This document shows, in pieces, positions 53,427-59,876 of a DNA stretch of 59,876 nucleotides. Within the stretch, counting starts at the first letter, position 1, and the number at the start of each line of letters is the position of its first letter. Source of the DNA: Desulfacinum sp. (GTDB lineage: Bacteria; Desulfobacterota; Syntrophobacteria; Syntrophobacterales; DSM-9756); the NCBI GenBank assembly GCA_014359885.1, contig JACIYN010000092.1:1-59876 (forward strand), in the 5' to 3' direction. The notes beneath the pieces are model-generated. The model did not search any database, had not been told where the DNA came from, and saw nothing but the letters and a program-made list of their open reading frames with translations. Both the position numbers and the translations under genes were made by a program.

Positions 53427-53455
53427 ACTTTAGAGAAAAGCCGGGGGGCTGTCAA
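53427..53455 (-). promoter_or_regulatory. Strong sigma-70 type promoter of ilvB
   Basis: Reading leftward, a perfect TTGACA (53455-53450) and TAAAGT (53432-53427) are 17 bp apart, about 118 bp upstream of the ilvB start. This is the best-spaced promoter seen in the window. Confidence 0.65.
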
Positions 53456-53550
53456 CAAGACCAAGAAAGCGTCTTTGTTCACAAAAAGCCGCCTCGTTTG
53501 ACAAACGGAGGGGACTGTATGATCTTGAACGGCCGGAGGGACTTCTTGTC

Positions 53551-54027
53551 ATGAAGATTCAACCCAATACCATGGTCACGGTGCGCTACACCATGGAGCC
53601 CGTGGGTGACGAGGCTTTCCCCTATCCCAAGGGGCCTTTCAGGATGGAAGCCCTGGTGGGGCACGGGCGGCTCCTTCCCGGCCTGGAAAGGGCTCTCATG
53701 GGCGCCACGGAAGGGGCGGCCTTGGAAGTGGTGCTGGAGCCGGAGGACTTTGCGGGCGGGGCGGGCGGCGAAGCCTACCTCTTGCGAGAGGATGTGGTGG
53801 AGGAAGGGCCGCTGGAGGTGGGGGCCGTGCGCCACACCATGGACGAGAACCGGTGTCTTCGACCCTTCCGGATCCTGGCCGTGCATGGGGATCGACTGCG
53901 CGTGGACTTCAGCCATCCCTTCGCAGGACGAGCCTTTCGATTCCGGGTGGTGGTGGAACGGGTTCGATGGGCGAGCCTGGAGGAACTGCGAGCCGCCAGG
54001 ACTCCGGTGCAGGGGGGAGGGCTTTGA
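53551..54027 (+). CDS. SlyD-like FKBP-type peptidyl-prolyl isomerase
   Basis: This 158-residue protein starts MKIQPNTMVTVRYTM, as SlyD relatives do, followed by GHGRLLPGLERALMGATEGAALEVVLEPEDF, an insert-in-flap region, and a C-terminal VNF-type half (RVDFSHPFAGRAFRFRVVVERV). No His-rich metal tail is present. It probably acts as a folding helper. It is divergent from ilvB. Confidence 0.85.
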   Translation: MKIQPNTMVTVRYTMEPVGDEAFPYPKGPFRMEALVGHGRLLPGLERALMGATEGAALEVVLEPEDFAGGAGGEAYLLREDVVEEGPLEVGAVRHTMDENRCLRPFRILAVHGDRLRVDFSHPFAGRAFRFRVVVERVRWASLEELRAARTPVQGGGL

Positions 54028-54079
54028 AGGGGAGGCCGCCGGCTGTCGAGCCGGAAGCGGCCGATCCGAGGCACACCTT

Positions 54080-54125
54080 CGTGGGGAAGAGAACCGCCAA
54101 TGAACGCGAATAGACGCCAATGGAA
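54080..54125. repeat. Fragment of the GAATGAACGCGAATAGACGC repeat
   Basis: A single module (AACCGCCAATGAACGCGAAT) lies between the SlyD-like and HD-domain genes. Confidence 0.65.
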
Positions 54126-54184
54126 TCGAAAAATCGCTTCATGGAAGTTTGCAGCACCGGATTGCTGGAGGATGCAAGGTGTTT

Positions 54185-54805
54185 ATGGAAAGGAAGAAAC
54201 CGGCGCCGGAGACGACCACAGACCGGCGCAGCCATCCGAACCAACTGAAGGCCCTGGCCGACTTCTTCTTCGAAGTGGGGATGCTCAAGCGAACGCCCCG
54301 TTCCGGGTTCCAGTTTCTGGGTACGGGCCGCGAGTCCGTGGCGGACCACTCCTTTCGCGTGGCCGTTATCGGCTTTTCCCTGGCGCGGCTCGCCAACCAC
54401 CCCGATCCCTTCCGGGTCGTCTGCCTCTGCCTCTTCCACGACCTGCCGGAAGCCCGAACGGGCGACATGAACTACGTGAACAAGCAATATGTGAAGGTGG
54501 ACGAGGAAAAGGCCGTGGCCCATCTGGCCGGCCCCCTTCCCTTTGGAGGGGAATTGCGGGCATTTCTGGAAGAGTACCGGGCGGGTGAAACGGATGCGGC
54601 ACGCCTTGCTCACGATGCGGACCAGCTGGATCTCATCCTGGAATTGAAACAGCAAAAGGATCTGGGTAACGCCTATGCCCAGGAGTGGATCCGGTACGCC
54701 CTCGAGCGACTGGGCACGGAGACGGGGCGGCGATTGGCGGACCAGATCCTGGAGACCGATTCGGCCGCCTGGTGGTTCGACGGAAACGACCACTGGTGGA
54801 CGTGA
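54185..54805 (+). CDS. HD-domain hydrolase (YfbR-like 5'-nucleotidase type)
   Basis: The 206-residue protein has the HD-fold metal set: SVADHSFRVAV (His), CLFHDLPEARTGDM (HD), and HDADQLDLILELKQQ (Asp). This matches the YfbR/HDDC2 group that dephosphorylates deoxynucleoside monophosphates. ATG 54185 follows an AAGGTG site. The conserved DxE-type substrate residues cannot be judged, so the substrate is uncertain. Confidence 0.85.
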   Translation: MERKKPAPETTTDRRSHPNQLKALADFFFEVGMLKRTPRSGFQFLGTGRESVADHSFRVAVIGFSLARLANHPDPFRVVCLCLFHDLPEARTGDMNYVNKQYVKVDEEKAVAHLAGPLPFGGELRAFLEEYRAGETDAARLAHDADQLDLILELKQQKDLGNAYAQEWIRYALERLGTETGRRLADQILETDSAAWWFDGNDHWWT

Positions 54806-55362
54806 GTCTCTTTTACCGGTCCTGGACGGAAAGCCGTTCAGCTCCCGTTCGTCATGCCCGCGAAAGCGGGTCCCTGTAGGGGCGAATGATCATTCGCCCC
54901 TACAGGCAGGGCGCACCAACGGGGCAGGCGGGCGCCAAGCCCGCCCCTGCGAAGGCCGATTGGACCTGTCGAGTAGGGGCGGGGTTTATCCCCGCCCGCT
55001 GCGCGGAGACGGGAAGAAGACGGCGAAAGAATCTCCCCATTGAGGCGGAACCCATTTTTCCCGAAGCTGCGGAATCCCCAGGGCGTCGGGCGGGCCATGG
55101 GGTGTTTGGCTGTCTGGTCATGGGGACCGATAGGAAATAGCGATCCTTGATTGACAACAGGGACGCGGAGCGTTTCCGACAATGGCTGATTTCCATCGTT
55201 CAACGCCCCTTCGTCATCCCCGCCAATCTTGTCCCCAGCTTGAACGGGGAGCGGGGGTCCGGAATTTCCAGTAAGTGGGCTCCCGCCTGCGCGGGAGTGA
55301 CGGCCTCGCAGGCCCTCGAACCCAATCTCCCGACGGCGGGGTCCACCTCTGGCCTTGGGCTC
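54806..55362. repeat. Repeat island between the HD hydrolase and a hypothetical gene
   Basis: No gene is seen. It holds a CCCGCGAAAGCGGG hairpin (54855-54870), a perfect 32-bp palindrome (arm CTGTAGGGGCGAATGA, 54874-54905), and two GGGCGGG...CCCGCCC hairpins (54923-55005). A CGTCATCCCCGCC...GGGAGTGACGG repeat follows (55205-55305), related to those at 24.1, 28.0 and 50.9 kb. Confidence 0.75.
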
Positions 55363-55734
55363 CTAACGCTTCCTGGGCTTGCGATCGAAGAGCGAGACCA
55401 CCTTCCCGCCCGGGGTGCCGGGAGTGTCATCATCCGGTCCTTCCGGGGGTTCGGTGACCGACGGTTCCTCGGTGGCCTCCCTCCCCTCTTCTTCCACGTC
55501 GGGAGGCGCTTCCACCTTGACCAGACGGATGGGATGGCCCCCCATGGTGAACTCTTCCCCGTTGATGTAGGCTTCCCGCAGGATCCAGGTGACCACCATC
55601 AGGGGCACCTGTAACACCAACATCTTCACCTGCCACCAGTCCGGCTTGGGATCCGGGGAGATCTTTTCGATCCGGGCGAAAAAAGCCGGCTTGCCGTCCA
55701 TGTGGATCAGCACCACATCCCCTTCGCCAGTCAT
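55363..55734 (-). CDS. Hypothetical protein with acidic proline-rich tail
   Basis: The 123-residue protein of unknown function starts MTGEGDVVLIHMDGKPAFFARIEKI behind AAAGGAG. Residues 1-75 form a compact beta-rich part (PDWWQVKMLVLQVPLMVVTWI). The rest is Pro/Glu/Thr-rich and ends in a basic VVSLFDRKPRKR. No known motif is seen. The frame stays open upstream to 55962 without a good start. Confidence 0.7.
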   Translation of the reverse strand: MTGEGDVVLIHMDGKPAFFARIEKISPDPKPDWWQVKMLVLQVPLMVVTWILREAYINGEEFTMGGHPIRLVKVEAPPDVEEEGREATEEPSVTEPPEGPDDDTPGTPGGKVVSLFDRKPRKR

Positions 55735-56007
55735 GAAGGCTCCTTTCCTTCGCGTCCATGAAACAAGACGCCATCCTTTTTCGGGATTGAACCAGTCTCC
55801 GTCGCGGTGCGGCCCGAAAGGGCGGGCGTAGTGCCCCCCTCGCAAAAGCGCATCCCTCCCCAGCCTGAACGGGCTTTGGCGGCGGGGACGTAGCGCACCG
55901 GAGACCCGGCGGCCGGGCCCACAGCGCGGGGCCTTCATGCCCTTCCCGCCGGGCATTGTCAAGAGCCCCCCGGCCCTGGCGTGACGGGGCTTCCGGCGAA
56001 GGGAGCG

Positions 56008-56922
56008 TCAGGGGCCTGCCAGGGCCTCAAGGTGGGAAGCGATGACCGGGCGGGCGCGGAGTCCTTCGATCCATTGGGAAGGGATCACTTCCGGCCCGTG
56101 GTAGGCTCCCAGCACCATGCCCACCAGCAGCCCGCGGGCGGCCGAATCCCCGCCGGCCATGACGTTGGCCACGAGCGCCTCGCGGAAATCCTCCTCATGG
56201 CGCGCCATCAGGTGGATGGTGGCGGGAAAGGCCGCCTCCACGGGGCATCCCCGACCGAAGGTTCCCACGACTTCCACCGTCTCCAGGGCCACGCTTTCCA
56301 GTCCGCGCCGGACCCATTCTTGAAGCTGCGGCGATGCGGGCATTTCAGAGGCGGCTTCGGCCAATGCGCGGCTGGGCCGCCGCCCTTCAAGAACGCGGAG
56401 GGTGGTCAGGGCAAAGAAGGCGGCGGCCTCCACCACCTGGGGATGGTTGTGGGTCATGGCGGTCTGGGCCCGGGCCGCCTCCAGGCAGGCCTCGGGATCG
56501 CCGGCCAGGGCAAAGACGATGGGAGCGATCCGGGAGGCGCCCGCCAGGTCGCTGGAAGACGATCCCGATTGGCGGGGGTTGCGCCCTTCCTTGAAGTTTT
56601 CGAGGGTCGCGCGGGTGGCCTTGTCCACATAGCCTCGGTAGTCCTGGAACAACCGGCGCCACCTCATGGAAAAATCATGGAGGTCGAAAGCGCCTCCCTT
56701 GGCGGCCACCGATTCCAGAAGGACCAGCGTCTGGTCTCCGTAATGGGTGAACTCCCCGGCCCGCTTGCCCGCATGGTAGGAGTCGGGTGCGGGTTCCAGG
56801 AGCCGGTCCACGATCCCGAACCGCTCTCCAATCTCTTGGGGATCGTAGATCCAGTGGGCTCCCAACGCCAGGGAATCCGCCGCGAACGCCCCCCACACCA
56901 GGGCTTGCCTTTTGTCCGTCAT
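56008..56922 (-). CDS. ADP-ribosylglycohydrolase-fold protein, crystallin-J1-like
   Basis: The 304-residue protein has the DraG-type layout: GAFAADSLALGAHWIYD at the start, HYGDQTLVLLESVA in place of the usual TDDT metal motif, and GGDSAARGLLVGMVLGAYHG in place of GGDTDT. The missing aspartates resemble the J1-crystallin branch, so Mg-dependent hydrolase activity is doubtful. ATG 56922 has an AAGGAGG site. It is divergent from the TraB-like gene, with a repeat in the gap. Confidence 0.85.
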   Translation of the reverse strand: MTDKRQALVWGAFAADSLALGAHWIYDPQEIGERFGIVDRLLEPAPDSYHAGKRAGEFTHYGDQTLVLLESVAAKGGAFDLHDFSMRWRRLFQDYRGYVDKATRATLENFKEGRNPRQSGSSSSDLAGASRIAPIVFALAGDPEACLEAARAQTAMTHNHPQVVEAAAFFALTTLRVLEGRRPSRALAEAASEMPASPQLQEWVRRGLESVALETVEVVGTFGRGCPVEAAFPATIHLMARHEEDFREALVANVMAGGDSAARGLLVGMVLGAYHGPEVIPSQWIEGLRARPVIASHLEALAGP

Positions 56923-56939
56923 GGGGTCCTCCTTGAGCA

Positions 56940-57065
56940 TTAACGTTGATGGTCTCCCTTGCGCCACCCCGCGCGAATGAAAGAACGTGACCCGAAGCAC
57001 GGTCCGTCCTGTGGAAGCGCCGCAAGGCGCCATTGGCGTCCATTCGCGTTCATTCGCGGCTTTCC
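56940..57065. repeat. Diverged copy of the GAATGAACGCGAAT element
   Basis: The left end TAACGTTGATGGTCTCCC and the right end CATTCGCGTTCATTCGCGG match the element at 47338-47541. The interior is replaced by a GTGGAAGCGCCGCAAGGCGCC hairpin, a cargo swap within this family. Confidence 0.65.
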
Positions 57066-57211
57066 TTCCTACTCCCGTAACGGGAATCCGAATCCGGTGG
57101 CGGCCGGGCGCGAACGCCGTGATCTGACCTTGCATCGGGATCTTGTCCTGCTCATAGCAAAAGGCTAGCGTGAGGGCGAGCTTTATCCACCTTGGAAAAA
57201 AGGAGTCGGGT

Positions 57212-57928
57212 ATGGGCATGCGGCGCATCGTGGGAATCGGCACGGAACGGGGTGTGGATATTCTGGAGCGGGTGTTGGATCTTCTGGAAACCGCTTCGCC
57301 GGCGGTCTTGGCCCTGGATGAAAACCCCATCTGGTTCAGCACCCTGATCCACATGCGAAGTTCCCGGGAACTTCTGACGGAGGAGTTTCTCCTGGACCAG
57401 AGGGGCCCCATCCTCCGACGCGGCGGCGACGTGGGAAAGCTCGGCGCTCTGCTCTACGCCCTGCGCCACGCCGGCACGCCGGTCCATTTCGCGGACGGCG
57501 TCTCCGGGGAGATCCTATCGGATGCCGGGGAGCTCATCGGCGTCTATCCCTACGTGGGCGATGTGGACTTTGCAGCCGCCACGGACATGATGCGCACTCC
57601 GGTCGAACTCATCAAGCAGCGCATCCCCCGCTACCCCGGGAAGGATTTCGACTATGAGCTGATCCACGCCTACCAGGTGGAAGCGCCCGACGACATCCGG
57701 GACCGGGCCTTGGGGCCTCGAAACGCCTTCACTGCCCGGGTGTTGACCCGGATCATGGAAGAAAGGCCGGGGGACACCTTGGCGTTTGTGGGCCATCGCA
57801 AGCGCTTTCTCAAGGAGGCTTTTCTAAAGACGCCGGGGCTGACGGAGGAAGAAAGGCTCGCCTACAAGCCCCTTTTCGACCTCCTGGATGCGGAATCGAA
57901 GGACTTCTACGACGCCACCATGCCGTGA
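57212..57928 (+). CDS. TraB-like (EreA/ChaN-fold) protein of unknown function
   Basis: The 238-residue protein starts MGMRRIVGIGTERG behind AAAAAAGGAG. The order VGIGTERGVDILERVLDLLETASPAVLALDENP, a central helical part, and a late ARVLTRIMEERPGDTLAFVGHRKRF resembles the TraB/PrgY-type fold, which ends in a GH motif. The typical first GxxH histidine is absent. The assignment is tentative. There is no signal peptide. Confidence 0.5.
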   Translation: MGMRRIVGIGTERGVDILERVLDLLETASPAVLALDENPIWFSTLIHMRSSRELLTEEFLLDQRGPILRRGGDVGKLGALLYALRHAGTPVHFADGVSGEILSDAGELIGVYPYVGDVDFAAATDMMRTPVELIKQRIPRYPGKDFDYELIHAYQVEAPDDIRDRALGPRNAFTARVLTRIMEERPGDTLAFVGHRKRFLKEAFLKTPGLTEEERLAYKPLFDLLDAESKDFYDATMP

Positions 57929-58864
57929 TCTGGGAGCGTGTCCGAGAATGGCACTCCGACTTACCAGGCCGAGGGATTTGGGTCCTCCCCGTAGCCGCGG
58001 GGCTTCAGCCCCGCTGAAAGGCTCATCGCCACTCCATGAAGTAACAGGAAATACGCGATGGGCTATCCGACGGCCGGGGGTTCCCCCGCAGCCCTGAAGG
58101 GCTGCGCTAGGAGAAAAAAGGTCGTCCGCGGCATTATCAGACAGCCTCCGAGGGCTCTCCGCTTTGCGGCAAAGGCTTCCGAATCCCGAGACAGTGAGGG
58201 TCCTTGGAAGGGGCCGCGTCCTGGGCGAAGGTGCCGCCTATGAAACCTTGAGCGCGATCCTCGATTCCTCGCATAAGGCCGCCGCCGCGAGAAAGCGCAC
58301 GTCGGAAAAGGCCATCTAGCGGACAACCCTCCTCCCTTCCCGGACTCCGAGGGCGACGTCGCGGGAGCCTCCCAGGGAGACGGCGGAGGATTCCGGGATC
58401 ACCACGCCTGGTTTGCCGAAGCGGTGCGCACCAACGTGCCCTTAGTTCTCTGCATCGGCATACCCACAGGCACAACCCACTTGCACCAAGCTGGGAAATC
58501 TGGCAGAAGTTTGTGAAACAAGCGACATTGTCAGGAACTGAGCCAACACCCTGAATTTCTCCAATGCGTTGACTTGACACGGGGGTCTACCTTAGCGCAT
58601 GTTCCAAAAAAAAGCAGCCAAGGAGAATCCGCTTAATCCAATAACCGATCATCTCCAGTCTCCATATCAGGGGGAATAGAGAGCCAACGGTAACCGGAAG
58701 ATTTTGAGCATGGTGACGCGATCACCCATGTACTCGATGCCTGTAAGCATAACCACCCCGTTGGTGCTCGATCCCGCTGGTCTTCTGCCGATTGGGGCTC
58801 GCAACGTAAGGGAGTTTGTGTACACTAACAAGTTAGCTTATAACAATGATTATATGCAAAAAAT
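57929..58864. repeat. TIR element, then gene-poor transition to an AT-rich island
   Basis: Bases 57930-58152 form a TIR element (left GGGAGCGTGTCCGAGAA, right TTATCAGACAGCCTCCGAG) with the palindromes CGGGGCTTCAGCCCCG and GCAGCCCTGAAGGGCTGC. Bases 58155-58319 stay open on the plus strand to a TAG, with a plausible C-terminal look (ending KRTSEKAI). This may be a truncated gene remnant, but no family is recognised. From about 58.45 kb the base composition falls towards AT-rich, with no clear gene until 58865. Confidence 0.6.
58816..58844 (+). promoter_or_regulatory. Candidate promoter of the AT-rich membrane protein gene
   Basis: TTGTGT (58816-58821) and TATAAC (58839-58844) are 17 bp apart, 21 bp before the start codon. 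The start itself has no clear Shine-Dalgarno site. Confidence 0.45.
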
Positions 58865-59539
58865 ATGAATATAAAAATCGAATTGCTAAACACAATAGGG
58901 ATTTCTGTTGATAACATCCATTCGTATTGGCTAATTCCATGTTTCATCTTTTGTTTATTGCTAGTAATATTCCTTCGAAATAAGTTTACGGAACTGAGTT
59001 TTAAGGTTTCTGATTTCTTTTCATTTGGTGATAAGTATCGCTTAAAAGAAATTGATACTTATTTGAGTAATAATCATATGGACAGTGCAATGCGCAAGGA
59101 ATTATTAATTCTTAGAGATGCTATTTATTTTAGGAAAATTTTTGGTGTATATGCAGAGGAAACCTTCAGGGGGCTTTTATTTCAATTTAAGGAGCATCAT
59201 AAACTAGAATGGTGTCAAATAAGAGAGATATCCCCATATTTAAAGCTAAATTCTGAACAAAATAAGGTAAGTGTTGATATTTCCAGAATAGAAATTGTCA
59301 TATCAAAGATCTCGTTTCTTTTGGGGATAATGCTTGTTGTTTTCGGAATGATTTGGTTTCTATTGTTGATCTTAGCTGCTCCAAAGGATTTATCAAGATT
59401 TCTTCTGGCATCTTTGGTAGGGTTTATATTTATTACGATTGGCATTGTAATTATCTCCAAATTTTCAAGTTTTAATCTTGCGTTGAAAATTAAGAATAAA
59501 ATTAATCCTGAATCCGTGAATGAGAAAGCGACAGAGTGA
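58865..59539 (+). CDS. AT-rich membrane protein of foreign composition
   Basis: This is a 224-residue protein of unknown function. It has a membrane helix at about 22-38, a soluble middle region of ~105 residues (with KEIDTYLSNN and EEHHKLEW-like charged parts), and two membrane helices at about 150-172 and 179-200, which leave short ends. The gene is about 30% GC against 60-65% nearby and uses A/T-ending codons, so it was probably acquired recently. A transposase fragment lies on its right. Single membrane proteins of this sort often belong to defence or toxin modules, but nothing here shows that. Confidence 0.7.
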   Translation: MNIKIELLNTIGISVDNIHSYWLIPCFIFCLLLVIFLRNKFTELSFKVSDFFSFGDKYRLKEIDTYLSNNHMDSAMRKELLILRDAIYFRKIFGVYAEETFRGLLFQFKEHHKLEWCQIREISPYLKLNSEQNKVSVDISRIEIVISKISFLLGIMLVVFGMIWFLLLILAAPKDLSRFLLASLVGFIFITIGIVIISKFSSFNLALKIKNKINPESVNEKATE

Positions 59540-59724
59540 CGGTGGAGCATTCGAAATCCATTTCGCGGCTAGTTGACGCCCGGTTTCAGTCCTTCAGACA
59601 CCCTCCGGGCCTTCAGAAGCCGCAAAAACCGCTTGCGATGGTGATGTCCTACGGGTCTCGAAACATAGGTGTCCCTTCAAAGGTCCCTGGTCAGCCGGCT
59701 TGCGTGCTCTTGGGCCAGCCCTGG

Positions 59725-59876
59725 CTATGCCGGACAGAACCTGAGATACACGCTGCGAAAAGCATGAAAGGCCGGACAGTGCCTTCCGAACTGCAGCTTC
59801 AACCGGCGGCCTGTTCGGATCACCCGGGCCGCCAGGTACATCAGCTCCTGGATCACCGTCCGTACTCGTCTGCGCT
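59725..59876 (-). pseudogene. C-terminal fragment of an IS1380-like transposase, cut by the window edge
   Basis: On the minus strand a frame entering from the right edge reads RRRVRTVIQELMYLAARVIR, continues with GRRLKLQFGRHCPAFHAF, and ends at TAG 59725-59727. This tail looks like IS1380/IS4-group transposase C-termini (DDE domain group 1). Only about 50 residues lie inside the window, so it may be an intact insertion sequence continuing to the right. The ~185 bp between it and the AT-rich gene would hold the element's left end. Confidence 0.55.

Noticed and set aside
53498..53522. TTGACA and TATGAT as promoter of the SlyD-like gene
   Set aside because: The spacer is only 14 bp. The elements may be real but cannot be paired with confidence.
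58155..58319. Open plus-strand stretch ending KRTSEKAI as a truncated gene
   Set aside because: It reads like a C-terminus, but the opposite strand is also largely open at this GC content and no family is recognisable. It is kept only as a note in the gap description.
1..59876. Clusters of short repeats considered as CRISPR arrays
   Set aside because: The repeats are dispersed, mostly palindromic, irregularly spaced and of several families. There is no array of equal repeats with unique spacers and no cas gene.

Overview
The window is about 60 kb of a GC-rich (roughly 60-65% by eye) bacterial chromosome. Gene content and protein style point to a Deltaproteobacterium, most likely a sulfate reducer or syntroph of the Syntrophobacterales type (inference). 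Supporting signs are the linked ilvB-ilvN-ilvC-psd-pssA-leuC-leuD-asd order, FmdB-type zinc ribbons, an NBP35/Mrp ATPase with extra cysteines, and redox-disulfide plus DGC-domain small proteins. About 50 protein genes can be supported. No tRNA, rRNA or CRISPR array was seen.

Layout. 0.4-5.9 kb: three response regulators (REC alone, REC plus degenerate HD-GYP, REC plus HDOD) on the minus strand, divergent from a REC-PAS-PAS-PAS histidine kinase. 6-9 kb: fbp-tsaD-rsmA. 9.2-20.8 kb: moaA, a ROK kinase, a YdbH-like envelope protein followed by a lipoprotein that seems to fuse YnbE and YdbL, a CBS-ACT protein, mreB with a small Cys-rich protein, and a GAF-GAF-degenerate GGDEF protein. 21-27.9 kb: mutL-miaA, a dynamin-like GTPase, an RluA-type pseudouridine synthase and an FmdB protein. 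28-33.1 kb: speD with an ACL5-like aminopropyltransferase, an unusual leuA-like gene and a D,D-carboxypeptidase. 33.4-35.4 kb: an operon of a carboxymuconolactone decarboxylase-like protein, an FmdB zinc ribbon and a 30-residue membrane protein, divergent from mrp. 35.7-38.8 kb: an ArsR-controlled thiol/arsenate cluster. 38.8-44.4 kb: an M16 metalloprotease, an MltB-like transglycosylase, coaD and rsmD. 44.4-53.5 kb: the asd/leu/pss/psd/ilv run, transcribed leftward from a strong promoter near 53.44 kb. 53.5-57.9 kb: a SlyD-like protein, an HD hydrolase, a crystallin-J1-like ADP-ribosylglycohydrolase homologue and a TraB-like protein. 58.3-59.9 kb: a very AT-rich gene beside a transposase fragment, apparently a recent acquisition.

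The most unusual structural feature is the gaps. Almost every intergenic region over 250 bp is packed with dispersed, hairpin-rich repeats of at least six families. One family has imperfect terminal inverted repeats (consensus GGAGGCTGTCCGACAA) that enclose different hairpin cargos and can abut or overlap stop codons. Two other families exist as near-full-length copies more than 15 kb apart, together with shortened copies. These repeats interrupt otherwise compact operons (ilvN/ilvC, pssA/leuC, and the ars-type cluster).

The best functional leads are the YdbH/YnbE-YdbL pair, the pump-less ArsR thiol cluster with its palindromic operator, the ACL5-type polyamine enzyme, the LeuA-like enzyme lacking a near-invariant motif, and the 30-residue membrane protein. 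All functional names rest on reading motifs; no database search was possible.
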